Below, piece by piece: positions 37,138-49,840 of a stretch of DNA of 64,000 nt. This DNA is from Paragordius varius. Lineage: Eukaryota; Nematomorpha. The notes under the pieces are model-generated. The model had not been told where the DNA came from. It made no database searches and saw only the letters and a list, made by a program, of their open reading frames with translations. The translations under genes and the position numbers were made by a program. The stretch is from positions 1,984,001 through 2,048,000 of the forward strand of contig OZ176054.1 of the NCBI GenBank assembly GCA_964247055.1, read 5' to 3'. The stretch's first letter is position 1, and the number at the start of each line of letters is the position of its first letter.

Positions 37138-39923
37138 ATGGAGATTTCATCTAAAACTAGTAATCACATAATAATGACATGGGAGGAAATTCGATGGATT
37201 TTCCCTTTCGAACATTTTGCATTCTGTTACATTTGTCCCGTTTTGATTGTCCTAAGCTTGATTGGTAACATATTAGGGTTTGTAACAGTGTCAAACGATA
37301 CGAAAAGACCTACTAATACATCATTTTGGAGATTTTTAACAAGCAGACTTAAAACCACTTCTTCAAGTATCATACCAACTTCCCTAATCAATTCCCAACC
37401 TAACCGTAATGTTAGGAGAAAATCAATTTTGTCACCAACAGCACATGGACGTAACGTGCAAAATATATTATTACATATAATATTTGCGACTAATGTGGTT
37501 GGAACTTTAACATGTATCCCCTGGCCCATTATGGATTGTATGGGGAGAGCAAGGTTAAATGTTTTTCACATCATCCTATTGTAATATAATTTTTTTTAAT
37601 GCTTGAATTCTTAGCTATATATTTAGTTATTTAGCCATTTAAAAAATTAAAGATTTAAACGACTTTTTACTTTTATTTATTATCTCTAAATGATTTTGAC
37701 ATTTTTCGCATGTTTTTATAATCAGGGCTATAGCATTGAACCAATCAATTTGGGTCTTTATCCGGCGCAGACGGTTCAATGGCTCAAATAGTTTATTTGG
37801 CTTAAATATTATATAGGGCTTACAAGTTAATATGCATGAATTTTAAATTTTTCAACTAAAAAGACAAGTGAATAATATGGGAACCACTTGAGTCGGCTTA
37901 TCCACATTGCTCATATACAGAAGCAAATTTGAGTTGACCGCAAAAAAAATTGTTGAAAAAGCTCATTATTTTGTGCGGAAACTAAAGCTGACTAAAGTCC
38001 TATAATTTATTCGAAATGCCTGATTTCAAATACTAAACACTCAGGTCCAACAAAAGGATTGTTAATCATTCTCCTATCGATTATAAGTATTCTAATATAA
38101 ATTACTCTGTCTTAAAACAACCTTTTAAGGAGGTTAACACTCTCTTCTTAAGTAACAGTTTGCCTTATTAGGGAAGTAGAATTCAATATTATTTGTTAGT
38201 CTTATATTTTTCTCACAGTTCATCCGGGTTGGTCCCTTTTGTATTCAAGTAGGTAACAAAAATATCTTTTTACTTTATTAAAACGTACATTAATAATGTT
38301 AAATAGAATACCAGGAATGCAAGCCCACCTCAGTTTTTAAGTCGTGCCTCTCTGTGTAATTTTATTTACATATAAAAAAATTGGTTTAAGTGTATATAAA
38401 TTCCTTGAGACAACGATAGTTTTTTTAAATATTAACGTTATAAAGTAGGGGTGTCATGTGCTCTGAAATGGATCTATTACATTGTAAAAAAAATTTAGCT
38501 TTTGGTGAACGACATATCTATAACCGGAGGGTCCAACACTAAATAAGCAAAATATTGAATTTAAATTATTATTATTTCATAAATGTTTTTTCAAGGTTAT
38601 AAATTATAAAGTGCTCATTGAAATGAAAATTTTTTTTAATGATTACATTCTAAAATACCGCCAGATTAATTAAAATCGCTTAAATATTTTAGTAGCTTAG
38701 AACATTTTAGAATAAATTAATTGAGGATTTGAATTAAGATCCGAAAATATTTTTGCCGTCATCAATTATTAAAAAAAGATGATTATTTATTTTTTATGTT
38801 ATTCACACCTTCACGTTTACAAATGTATGGAAAAAAATAAGTTAGAATAATTATCAGGTTCGAGGTAAAAATTGATACGTAAAAAATTAATTTTTGTTTT
38901 CCCAACGAACATGTAGATAAATTGGGCTCTGTATTTATAAATTAAAATATATAGTTAGAAAGGGGCAACTGGCACAAATATTTATTATATAAGCCATAAC
39001 TTATATGGAAATAGTTTTTAGGATTAATATATATTTAAATTTATGTTTGTGAAACTTATATGTCGTATTAAAAGTCGGACGGAGAAAATCTAATAGTGCG
39101 TTGTATCGTCATCTAAAATCACATTTTGTATTAATCGTTTTGTCATTTTTTTCTAACTCTGCAAAAAAAACAACGCATAGGAATCAAAATTCCAAAGTTA
39201 GTTTTGCTCAGCAGATTAAGTATTCGTTTTTAGATCGTATTCGCCGGCCTTATAAAGCATAATTTGAGATTTCAGTCACAAATGATGAATACGAACAATA
39301 CTGTAAGTTGAGATGTGATATGCTATGTTTAACAAAAATAGTATCAATTGACTCAAGTTATGGAAGAAAACATAAGGGGATTTGCAGAAAATAATATTTG
39401 AGTTTACCCATATAAAATCACGTATCAAATTCACCCTGGAACAATTCAAATTCACCCTAAAATAAGTTATGTGTTTTTTCAAGATTAAAAATTACCTTTA
39501 TTTTATAATATTTTTAAATAATAAAATTTTATTTAAAATAATATAATGCTATAAAAATAATGAACCATCTCGTAAAAATATTTTTCATTATAAAGATGAG
39601 TTGTATTATCCCGAAAACACATAATTTATTTAAGGGTGACGTTGAATTGTTTAAGAAATTTAATATTAAATTGTATTTATTAAAGAAAATCTGTTTTATT
39701 GGCATAAAACACCTTCTTATTATTACTTATAATTAATTTTTACCCATGATCTAGTAAAATGTAAGTTTATAAATCAAAAATAAAAACCATTTTCATTATG
39801 ATACATGTTAAACATTCTCTTTAAATTTCTTATGGACGCTCTGTAGAAAATATTTACATTTGCGATGGATAGACTGGATTTAAAATTTACATTTTGTATC
39901 CAATTTTAGCCAAAAAATCGTCA

Positions 39924-39957
<34 letters not shown>

Positions 39958-41532
39958 TTAAATTTTTGGTAGCTAAAAATATATGATTTTAAGATACCAA
40001 ATAAGGCATACTTGAACAAATCAAAAGTACATTTATTATCTCTAAAAGAAGAGCTGTATTATTTTAACAACATATATAAAACAAAGAAATTTAAACTTTC
40101 TCCAACAAAATATTTTTTAAAAATCAAATAAAATATATTAACGGATATAACAAAGTGAGAATGTGGGATCCCAAAAGACAAAAAAATAATAGGCGTTAAA
40201 ATTTTAGATTTTATTGTAAAGTTTTTATCCATTTTTTGCTAATACTATATTTTATTTAATAAAACTGTTAATTTATAATTGTATCTTCTTTCATCTCATT
40301 TTAGTCACAAAAATTTTAGCCTTGCAATTATTAATTGACCTTGTTGTGACCGTGAAAAACCATCCTTATAACCGGTCAAACGGCTGGGTATATGTGCCTT
40401 ATATATAAATTTTTATTTTTATTTGCCCTGTAGATTGGCTACGTGGTGGCTTTCTCCAAGTTGGCAACGATACATGGCCTACTATTACTTTCCGACATCC
40501 AAAGCATTTCTAAGTGCAAACTATTTTGTTTCAATGCTATTTTGTATGGACCGCTATATTGCTGTATTTTATCCATTTAAATATAAACATTTGACACAAA
40601 TGAAGTATGTTACGCCAGTGATCCTCCTCTGCTACGCATACTGTTTTAGTGTTTATGCGCCAGCAATCTTATGGTTTCAATTGGTAAAAGTTCAAGTCCC
40701 TGATTATTATAACTCATCCATAAAACCCGAAAAAAGTGTATTCAATCAATTACCACACATTTATAATACATCGAATTTTCGGCGCCTAAATCTTTACATT
40801 TTTAGCAATTCTGCAATTCTTGATACATTAGCCTGGCGATTTTATCAAGTGTTTAGAGAAGTTACTTCAAATTTTGTGCCGATGGTAATAATGATGTGGC
40901 TTAGCATATCTATATCGTTTAGAATTGATAAAGTTAGCAATAATGTTAAAAGTGTCTCAATTGAAGATGACAATCCATCAAATATAATTATTCAAAATAA
41001 AAATAATAAAAATTCAATGAATAAAGTTAAATTTTTTTACCATTTGTTTAACGGATTAAAAAATGTGAAATCCACGAATCCGTTTGAAATAAATAACGCG
41101 CCTATAGGGAGCGATAAAGAACTTAAAGCCAATTCAATCGAGTTTAGAACTCCTAAACGATCTTTTTACGGCTTAAATTATATGCCTCATAGAAAACTAA
41201 GTGTCACACTAAATATGAAAGGACCGTATAATCAATTTGTAAATAAAACAGCCACAAAGAGAGCTAAACAAAATCATATTATTATGTTAACGCTATTCGT
41301 GCAATTTTTTATTTTTATTTTCCCGTTATCTACATTTCAAATGTTTTATGAAATGTTGCGACAAATTTTGTCTCCAACCGCATTTAATGTGATTATGGTG
41401 ATTGGAAATCTTAACCAAATTCAATTTATGGTTTGGACATTTTATTTCAATTTGATTATAAATAAACGATTTCGTCATATCTTTTTACGACGTTTTCGAT
41501 CTTCCATCGCTGGAGCAAGCTCATCAACCTGA
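37138..41532 (+). CDS. divergent rhodopsin-family GPCR, probably a neuropeptide receptor, 2 exons
   Basis: Exons 37138-37553 and 40434-41532 give 504 residues. Exon 1 encodes TM1 (CPVLIVLSLIGNILGFVTV, with the GN pair), an unusual ~60-residue polar first intracellular loop, and TM2 (LLHIIFATNVVGTLTCIPW). Exon 2 encodes TM3 with DRY at 178-180 (CMDRYIAVFYPFKY), TM4, TM5, a ~100-residue third intracellular loop, TM6 and TM7 ending FNLIINKRFRHIF. The usual NPxxY is not recognisable, only a loosely similar stretch. No Cys lies 25 residues before the DRY Arg, so the common TM3-ECL2 disulfide may be absent. The long loops and DRY-IAVFYPF run suggest the peptide/FMRFamide-like class, but no ligand can be assigned. 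The intron between the exons is 2.9 kb and carries a worn foldback element. Confidence 0.87.
39424..39695. mobile_element. decayed foldback-like element, subfamily 1
   Basis: Two 21-bp-type units (CAAATTCACCCTGGAACAAT onward) are followed by the family centre and an inverse arm AAGGGTGACGTTGAATTGTT. The terminal TATACCATTT is lost on the left and worn on the right. It lies in the GPCR intron. Confidence 0.65.
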
Positions 41533-41578
41533 ATTCACCAAATTATTCAAATTATTAATAAAAATAATATTTATACCA

Positions 41579-42893
41579 TGGCCCATGTGAATGAGCCAGT
41601 TGAGCAGGCTCATTCACCACTTTTAATGATCCAGGTGAATGAGCCTTCCTCATTCTGTTGAGATGGAGGAATTTTTAATCCTGGTTTTTTCAGGATTAAG
41701 CTTGTTACAAAAGCCGATATCTCGAGAACTAGGAAGAATTTTTGGAATCTGCAAACTGTATTAGCCTTAATAAAGTATATTTAATATATGTATATGGTAG
41801 GTTTTGGAAATTTTGGACATGGATTAAAAAATATTTTTTGGGCAAATGCTTACTAAAGGTTAGATGCTTTATTTTTATATATTTAGGCAAGAAATGGTAG
41901 TTAGTTCGAGTTTATAAGCAAGTTTACTGAATATTTAGAAAATCATTGTATAACTACTGATATGTTTACTCAAGAATTTAGAAGAAACCATTCTAAATGG
42001 TAAAATAATCAGGAATACTATCGAGTATTTTAAATTTGGTTTATTTTAGACATGAAACTCTGCTACTTATTAATGATAATCGGAGTATTCGGTAATACAT
42101 ATTTCTATAAAAGCGATAGGTAACATTGACTAAAATGAGTTAGCAAACTTTTATCAGAAGAGCAGACAACACCTATATTGAATAGCCATCAGACAGTAGT
42201 AGATCGGAAAAAAGAATTAATTTGACATAATTTTATTTATAATTTATTTTTACACAATAAATGAATATATTTTATAAATGTATTTTTGGTTTGGCCCAGT
42301 TATTGGGATTCCATGGATTAATTTACGATATATGTCTCTATCATTTGTTGCGTTTCGAGGTATGTTCAGGAATTTAAAGTTGTTCTATGATTTGAGTCAG
42401 TTGTTTTAGACCTCCCTTTTCGGTTAAGGGCAGGGATCTGTAAATCAAGAATTTCTTTTGCAGGTGAGTCTATACTGGATCTGTCTATGTGTCCAAAATA
42501 CCGAAGTCTATTCTGATAAAAGCTGTTATTGGTTCTAGTTCAATGGTAGAATTTATCATTATATAGCATTTTGTCTTCCGTTCTTTTCAATCTCGATTCT
42601 AATGTTTTTGTAATTGCCCAATTTAAATATTGATCATTTCTTCGGCTAAAGCCTCCCAGACCTTAAGCTTTTTGTCATTGCTGAATTTATTTACGGATTC
42701 ATAAAGATGAATGGATATCTATAAATTATTTGAACAAAATAACCTAAATCGCGTGTAGAACTGTTATCCATCATACTGATAAAAATTTTAAAAACTCCCA
42801 CCTCAAAAACTCAATCACCTCCCTCAAACATATGCTTCCTCATAATCCATAATCCAGGTGAATGAGCTTGAAAATTGGCTCATTCACATGGCC
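41579..42893. mobile_element. TIR element filling the GPCR-SLC37 spacer, with a LINE fragment inside
   Basis: The ends are inverted copies of GGCCCATGTGAATGAGCCA on the left and GGGGCCATGTGAATGAGCCA (inverse) on the right. Each is followed by a second inverted GGTGAATGAGC/GCTCATTCACC block, so each end can also fold on itself. It starts about 50 bp after the GPCR stop and ends 33 bp before the SLC37 start codon. The target duplication is unclear. It has no DDE transposase. Confidence 0.7.
42395..42545 (-). mobile_element. LINE 3' tail fragment
   Basis: The minus strand reads RLRYFGHIDRSSIDSPAKEI followed by LNRKGRSKTTD. This is the 'R-x-x-FGH...KGRSKTT' tail seen downstream of LINE reverse transcriptases. 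It is a short fragment inside the TIR element and differs from the fragment at 32520-32842. Confidence 0.65.
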
Positions 42894-42925
42894 CCATATG
42901 TTTTATTTTCGTATAAAATTTGAAT

Positions 42926-43745
42926 ATGATCGCTAGTCGAGCAAGTTTTTTGGTATTTTTGAGTCTTTGGTTTTCATATTTGCTTCTTTACTTTTTACGA
43001 AAACCGATTGGAATTGTAAGCTAATCATTAAATTCTTAGATAAAAACAAATTTAGAGACTGAATATGATTTCAAAAAATTTCAAATAGGTTTGTTGGATT
43101 CGGCATTTTTATTGCCATATTCTTTATCTCAAGTAAATTTTATGGTTTATTTTAGATTTTATTTATAAATGCAGTTAGTGGATATGATTCAATTTCATTT
43201 TTATTATTTTCCATGTTATTGGCTGCTATATCAACTATGGGTTTGGGATATGTTACCACAACATTCTTACCATTTTTTATCATGTTATTTCTAAATGGAT
43301 TTTTTCAGGTTTGACATTATTTTAAATTTTATGCTTGACAAATTTTTAAATAAAAATTATTATTTGTGCTTTATATATAAATAACCTAAAATTATATAAA
43401 GATTTTAATATCGTGAATAAATAAAAGAGATGTTTTATTTTTTGATTATCGCTATTTTGAGCCATACATAATATCATCTCTGAATAAATATTTGTTTATT
43501 TTTAGTAAGGATTCCTTTTTTTATTGTTAATTATATATAGGTTTTTGGGTCATTTTTTAATTTGAAACTGCCGGACAGTTTGTGGTATAAAATAACCACA
43601 CCATAATTTATTTTAAACTTTTACAAAAAAAATATCCTATTTAAAAAAATCAAATAAATTTTAATTATCCAAACAAAAACATTTATTATTGTAATTGATA
43701 TACATATTTAACCGTTTTAAGGAAATTCGTTTTTTGCCATAATAA

Positions 43746-43790
<45 letters not shown>

Positions 43791-46700
43791 TATTAATTAT
43801 TTTTTAATGATTAGGGATTGTTGTGTTTATAAAACAACGGAAATGATATTTTAAATCGCAGCGTTCAAGAGCGAGGAATTAATAGAAGTTTTTTTCAAAA
43901 AATAAAAAGTGAAAATTTTTTATACGATTAGCGATTAATTTGGTATCTAATATACGAAAATTATACCAAGATTTAATCAGAAACAACTTTAATTTGTGAA
44001 ACTTGCAATTGTTTGCAGTTGTTAATTTGATCATTGTTTTTATATTTATTTTACCGTTGACGAAATATTTATTTGGCATATAATTTATATTTTGATAAAT
44101 AAACATAAAAATTTTGTAAATGTAATAACACGGTGTGATGTGCTAAAAACTATTTATTACTTTAATTTTTTTAATTTATTACAGAATTCGCTAAAAAAGA
44201 TATCCTTAACACTTTATTACCTGAAAAAACCCTAAAATTACGTATTTCATAGTCAACTATCAATTTTTTGTTAAAAATAGGCATATTTTAAGTGCTCTAA
44301 TGTTTTATGATTAGAGAAAGTTCCCAAATAATGCACTAATAAATAATATTTAATGATAAAATAATACTTAAACCATGATTGCAATCACTTATAATAATAA
44401 TATTGAACAATATTTATTTTCCTTTATCCATATATAAAATACATACACGCATACAGGGATTTTATTGGCCAATAGCTATTAAAGTCATCTCCAATTTATA
44501 TGGCAAATCACCTAATCTTAACTTTATTCTTGGGCTTTATGGGACGTGTGCGTTTGCTGGGGGGACTTTGGGAACACTTTTAGCTGTAATAAATTTTACA
44601 TTTTTTATAAAATAATTATTATCATAATGATTTTACCTTTTTATTCTTAAAGATTGGTTGTTTTATAACTCATGTTTGTTTAAATAAAGCTTGTTTGAAT
44701 TGCATTACCATTTTTTTGACCGATTAGTATTGATTAAAACACGGATGATTATTTGTTTTAATGAGGAATAAAATGAAATATTTTATAAATTTTTGTTTTC
44801 AACAACATAATTGAAATTGATTGGTTTAATTTTAATCTATTATTTAAAGCATTTACACTAATGTCATATTTTAGGTTTACATACGTGACAAATACAATTG
44901 GCACTTGATATACCCCATAACATCGCTTATAATTGTATGCTTTTAATTATTATATATTTAGATATTTATGTAAAAAAAATTTTTTTTAAAAAAAACATAT
45001 TTTTTTATCTTTTGTACTTAAATAAATTTATTTTTTACAGATAATATATGTCGTTGTATTCTTGATTCTGTATGAATGCATTAAAAAACATATTCACCCA
45101 CATCTGGGCCTTATTTCGAATCCCTCATCAGTCATCAATACAGAAAAAATCAACAATTCACAAAATACTATTACGCCTAAACAAAAATCTATATTCAAAG
45201 GTTAGCCTTGTTTTTATTGAATTACTTAATAAATTAATATTTCTATGTTTGTTAATTAATATAACTCAATAAAAATATAACTATTATGGAATTTGGTTTA
45301 AAAAATATATATATTATGGATCCTAATTTTTATTTTTTTGCTTTTTTACTTTTTTATAGATGGATTGGGTACATCTTTGATGCGAATACCTGTAATTATT
45401 TGGGAAAGATCGTTGCATACTATACAGATATTTCGGACTATACCGTATTTTATTTAATATGGATATGTATAAAAATACTTTATCTCTTGTGTAAAATAGT
45501 TAATTAGAAATATTGGATAATTATTTTTTAGTTATAATTGTTAAAAATTAAATATATTACAAAAAAAATTGCACAACAAACTCTTTTATGTGGTTAAAAT
45601 TTATTATCTAACTTTATATGATTGAAAATAATTTTTGATTATTTTAGATTGGTTTTTGACGTATCACTCTCTATGTTTTGTGTTAAAACAATTCGTTACA
45701 TTCTATACATGTGGCTTCCTATGCTATTGGAACAGCAAGTTTATTTTTATAATACATTTTAACTTATTTCTAAATTTTCTTTCAGCTAAATATTTGTTGT
45801 TTTTTATATTAACATTTTTAATAAAATTGATGATTGTCGTTAAAGATTATAATTTATATGTAAAATTGTGATAGTAAAATATTCCAGCCATGTTATTTAA
45901 ACAAATGGAAATTATTTGATTATATCTTAGAAAAGTGCATTTTATTTAGATAATACTTTAACTGCAAATAAAGGTAAGGTTTAGAGTTGATTAGAATTAT
46001 TGCCCTAAACTTAATAATTTACAAACACTTTATGATGACTCATGAAAAAATTTATTTGGTATTTCTAGAGTGGTTACACGAGTACAAAAGCCGGAAATAT
46101 GTCTGCAATGTTTGAGATTGGTGGGCTTATGGGATCCATGGTCTTGGGTTTCGCCTTAGATCGGTAATTTATTTTTTATTTATTATATTTTTAATGTTTT
46201 TTAGTTTTTTCTGAATATATATAAAATGCTATGTTACACGTAATAGTTACTTGGATTTCATATTTAGAAATTACAGTAAACATTGAAATTATACGGACAA
46301 AACGTAAAAATATGAAGACAAATATTTTTTCTAAAATACAATCATACTTTTCAAATCCTGATTTTTTTATATACAACTCATTGTTTTAAACTTCAAAGTA
46401 TAGAATAGAGGTATAAATTGGTAACACAATCAATTACATATATTTCACTGTTTTTAAATGTTTTAATAGGATAAATTAAGGCTTGAAAAAGATGGTTGTC
46501 TTTGAAAAATTTTGTGATATTTTTGTTTTTGTCCGTATAATTTCAGTTTTTACCCTAAATCAATAAAGGAGTTTATTAGTTAAATGCGCTGTTTTGTTAA
46601 AAACCTATCATGAGACGGAGGCTATTATAAGTAGTGAAAGAATTTAAAATGAAACAGTAATTTCAGGCTTTAAAATGGTGATTTAAAACGCTAAAAAAAT

Positions 46701-48923
46701 TTTCCTTTATTAAAACTTTAAAAACTACATTAAGTGCCAATTAAAATATATATATATTAATCCAGTCAAATTTTTTTACATAATTCCTTTATCTTGTTTT
46801 ATCATTATTTAAAATTTGAATAGATTGTTTTTCAAACTGGTAACTTTTATGTAATACCGAAAATAAGCTTAAAAATGTAATTAATTATTAATTTATGATC
46901 AATGATTGATATTATTTTCATCTCGAATATGATCCCATTCTTGGGTAATATTATATCATCAAACAAATATTACACCGATATCAAATTAATTATATATGTA
47001 TATTCTAGATATTATCGAAATACGCAAATGAAAGGCATATATTATTTCTTGGTTGGACATTGCGCCACCATATTCGTTTTTTGGTGGTGTACACAAAGTA
47101 GTGAAATTCCATCCATCTTTACGGCTGGGGTGTTAGTTTTTCTCGGTATTCATAATTTACTTTTAAAAATCCAATTAATATACCATTTACAGTTTAAATT
47201 CACCCTCGAACAATTCAAATTCACCCTAAAAATAAATTATGTGCTTTCGAACTAATATAACTCATTATTAATATAAAATATATCTTTATGGCCTAATTTA
47301 TTATTTTTTCAATATTATTATTTTAATTTGAAAAAAAAATTTTATTTTTTAAAAATTATACTAAAATATAGGTAATTTTTAATCTTAAATAACTTGTTAT
47401 TAATAACAGGGTTAATTTGAATTGTTTTAGGGTGAATATTAATTGTTCAAGGGTGAATTTGAATTGTTTAAGGGTGAATTTAAATTGTTTAAGGGTGAAT
47501 TTGAACTGTAAATGGTATATTTACATAGCTGCAAACCTCAATTATAAGATTATATTTTTTAAATTTATTATCCATTTTGTCAACCATGATTGAAAGCTTT
47601 TTGCGCCCGAAAAGTCCACCAAAAAACTCTTTCATCTCATCATAATATGAAAACTTTGTGAAAGCGTTGGACATTAAAAAAACTTGTACCGTTTTTTTTT
47701 AATTATAAATTTCATTTATGGATGGATTGTAAAATTTAATTTATTGAAAATTCTGATGTTATGGAGGACGCAAATATATTATTCTGTTATAACCAATATC
47801 GATTTGTTAAAAAAGTAATCTTAAATTTTTAGATATATAACTCAAGCGGAAAATATTATTAATCATAATATTAAGTTAATTAATACAGTAAAATGTCATA
47901 GAAGTCTATTTTGTACAGAAAGAGGTTGGTTAAAAAAAATTAACAAGGTGTTACTTTACAATAATTATAATGTCATTGAAGAGATGTTTATAATTAAACA
48001 TATTTCACGCATTTATCATTGAAATAAAATAGGTCTTTTCCTCGGTGGCCTCGATAACATGATGGGTAGTTGTGTACCCCTCTACATTATTCAATGTTGG
48101 GAAGATGATATGAGTAAAAAAAGTATGACATCTTTCCAAAATGGTGGAGAAAATACGTCTTTGATAAGTCCACATCAAAAACACCAGGAAAATCAACTGC
48201 TCCTAGAGACCGGTATTAATAATATTAATGATGTCGTCATAATCGAAAAAGAACTTAAAAAAATAAATTATGGTGATGGCGAAAATCCGATTGTTATGGA
48301 AAAATCGGCAATTATTGGCCTGATAAATGGTATGGGTTGTTTTGGGACTTTTATTGAGGGTCCCTTGATTGGTTACATATTGGTAAGTGGGGGCAGCGGT
48401 ACTACAAAACATGGGGGGTCTAATGTCGACAACACAGTAAGTTATATCAATTATTAGACCTTTTTATTAGGGTTGGTGTTTGATTGACCCATTTTGAATA
48501 CTTGATGTTTTTAGCAAAACCCTCTAATAGGGGATATAAATTAATTGTATTCGATCTAAATCTAATATTTTATATCATATTTTTGTGTTTGATAATATAA
48601 TTTTAAAACGATTTGCACCAAATTAATTTATTTGTTATGATATTAATTGACTTTATTATCTATAAATTACTGCTAAAGTTGTCATACCTGTTATTATCTT
48701 TTGATCAGTCCAAATCTCAAAAAATTTTGCAATTTTTTTTGGTATTTATATATTCACTATATCTATTTAGATTGAATCAAAATTACACGAAAAACCGTCG
48801 CTTGATTTAGCACACCACCAAGAATGGTTCAAATTTTATTTATTGCTTATTGTGTTGGCAATACTTCCGCTGGTTAAATGTCTTTCTACCCGATCAACTC
48901 GTCAAAAAATATTTGCGCAATAA
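42926..48923 (+). CDS. SLC37-type sugar-phosphate/phosphate antiporter (MFS), 12 exons
   Basis: Exons: 42926-43015, 43040-43132, 43156-43308, 44457-44585, 44875-44934, 45041-45200, 45360-45444, 45648-45738, 46069-46163, 47009-47145, 48033-48436, 48771-48923, giving 549 residues. Family matches run in order: TM1 LWFSYLLLYFLRKPIGI, then LLDSAFLLPYSLS, GLGYVTT...FLNGFFQ, GFYWPIAIKVISNLYGKSPN, LYMWLPMLL, MFEIGGLMGSMVLGFALDR, and IIGLINGMGCFGTFIEGPLIGYI. The family exchanges phosphorylated sugars for phosphate across the ER membrane. Which SLC37 paralogue it matches is unclear. Exon 11 adds ~70 polar residues (WEDDMSKKSMTSFQNGGENT onward) between two late membrane segments. An alternative GTAAGT donor lies at 48383, which would drop an 18-residue Gly-rich segment. 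Introns 1 and 2 are 24 and 23 nt. An in-frame stop precedes the chosen ATG. Confidence 0.88.
43016..43155 (+). other. two micro-introns (24 and 23 nt) in the SLC37 gene
   Basis: Introns 43016-43039 and 43133-43155 both start GTAA and end TTAG. Intron 1 contains CTAATC, a plausible branch site. Retention of intron 1 gives an immediate stop, and their removal joins exons of the SLC37 pattern in phase. Confidence 0.8.
43752..43789. repeat. TA dinucleotide microsatellite
   Basis: An uninterrupted (TA)n run of about 38 bp in SLC37 intron 3. Comparable runs are at 18369-18397, 39924-39959, 50967-51005, 60739-60763 and 62840-62879. They occur mostly in introns and spacers. Confidence 0.9.
46272..46554. 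mobile_element. Tc1/mariner-like MITE, copy 2
   Basis: About 283 bp. It has TACAGTAAACATTGAAATTA at the left and TCCGTATAATTTCAGTTTTT at the right, and aligns with 35780-36060. It lies in SLC37 intron 9. Confidence 0.75.
47179..47519. mobile_element. foldback-like element, subfamily 1, inverted centre
   Basis: The ends are TATACCATTTACA and TGTAAATGGTATA. It has two units in the left arm and about five in the right. The centre is the reverse complement of that in the copy at 11538-11883 (AATTATGTGCTTTCGAACTA versus TAGTTCGAAAGTACATAATT), so the whole element is simply in the other orientation. It lies in SLC37 intron 10 and begins 33 bp after the donor. Confidence 0.85.
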
Positions 48924-49840
48924 TAAAACTTTATTCAAACAACTTTTACAAATACTCTTTTGAAGTTTTAAAAAATTTGAAAATCAAACTTTTAATCGGG
49001 TTCTGCTTAACTTTTATGGCAATATTGTATTTATTTATATAGACACCGGTTACAATTAATATATAATTTACGCATTTTTTCATGTTGCATTTTGATCTCG
49101 TTTTTGTGATTCTATTTTACCTACAATTAATAATATATATATATCGAACGTTATTTATATTTTATTGAATTAAATTATTATAGTGTCCACTTACTTATTA
49201 AGCCAAATTTATTCTGTGCTATCAATAAATTCTATTTACGTTCATTATCAAATTTTTATACTAAAAAATTAGTAAACTATAAGTTAAACAGTACGGTTAA
49301 ACCCAAATTCACATTAAACATTTATTTAACAATTCTAAGCATGTGTCGTTTAGTATTAGAGCCAGACCATTAATTATGTAATTTATTCAAAGAATAGTTT
49401 TTAATTTTTTAAAAATGGAAGCAAAATTAGATCTTTAAGGCTGGTTATCTAAAATCTTCTACTGCATGGACATTAAAATAATTTATGTTGTTTTAAAAAT
49501 ATGCAATAAACCTTTTCCAACATCGTTCAACTCAACCCCAGACAAATTGTAGAAAATGCTTATATTTAATATAAATTATATTTTTACATCACATTGCCTC
49601 CTAAATCGCTGGGTACAAAAAAATAATTTGATGAAAAATATATCCTGAGAGGAAAATGTATCTGAATTATTATATTCTTTTGGTTTTGGCTCTTGCGGGT
49701 AATTTAAGGAGGTTATTTTTTACACTTTTGTGGTAAGTGCTCCATCCATATCAGAAAATGGCAAAATTTGCTCACATTTTTGAAAATATAATTTTTTTTG
49801 GTTGGTGTAAGAGAGGCTTTATTCCAAAGATTATCACTAA
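48924..49840. other. AT-rich spacer downstream of SLC37
   Basis: No gene or complete element is visible. The stretch 49680-49800 shares scattered words with 28060-28180 (for example CCATATCAGAAA and CACATTTT), possibly an old repeat. Confidence 0.4.

Noticed and set aside
37227-37529. 100-residue minus-strand frame opposite GPCR exon 1
   Set aside because: Antisense shadow of a better-supported exon with membrane segments.
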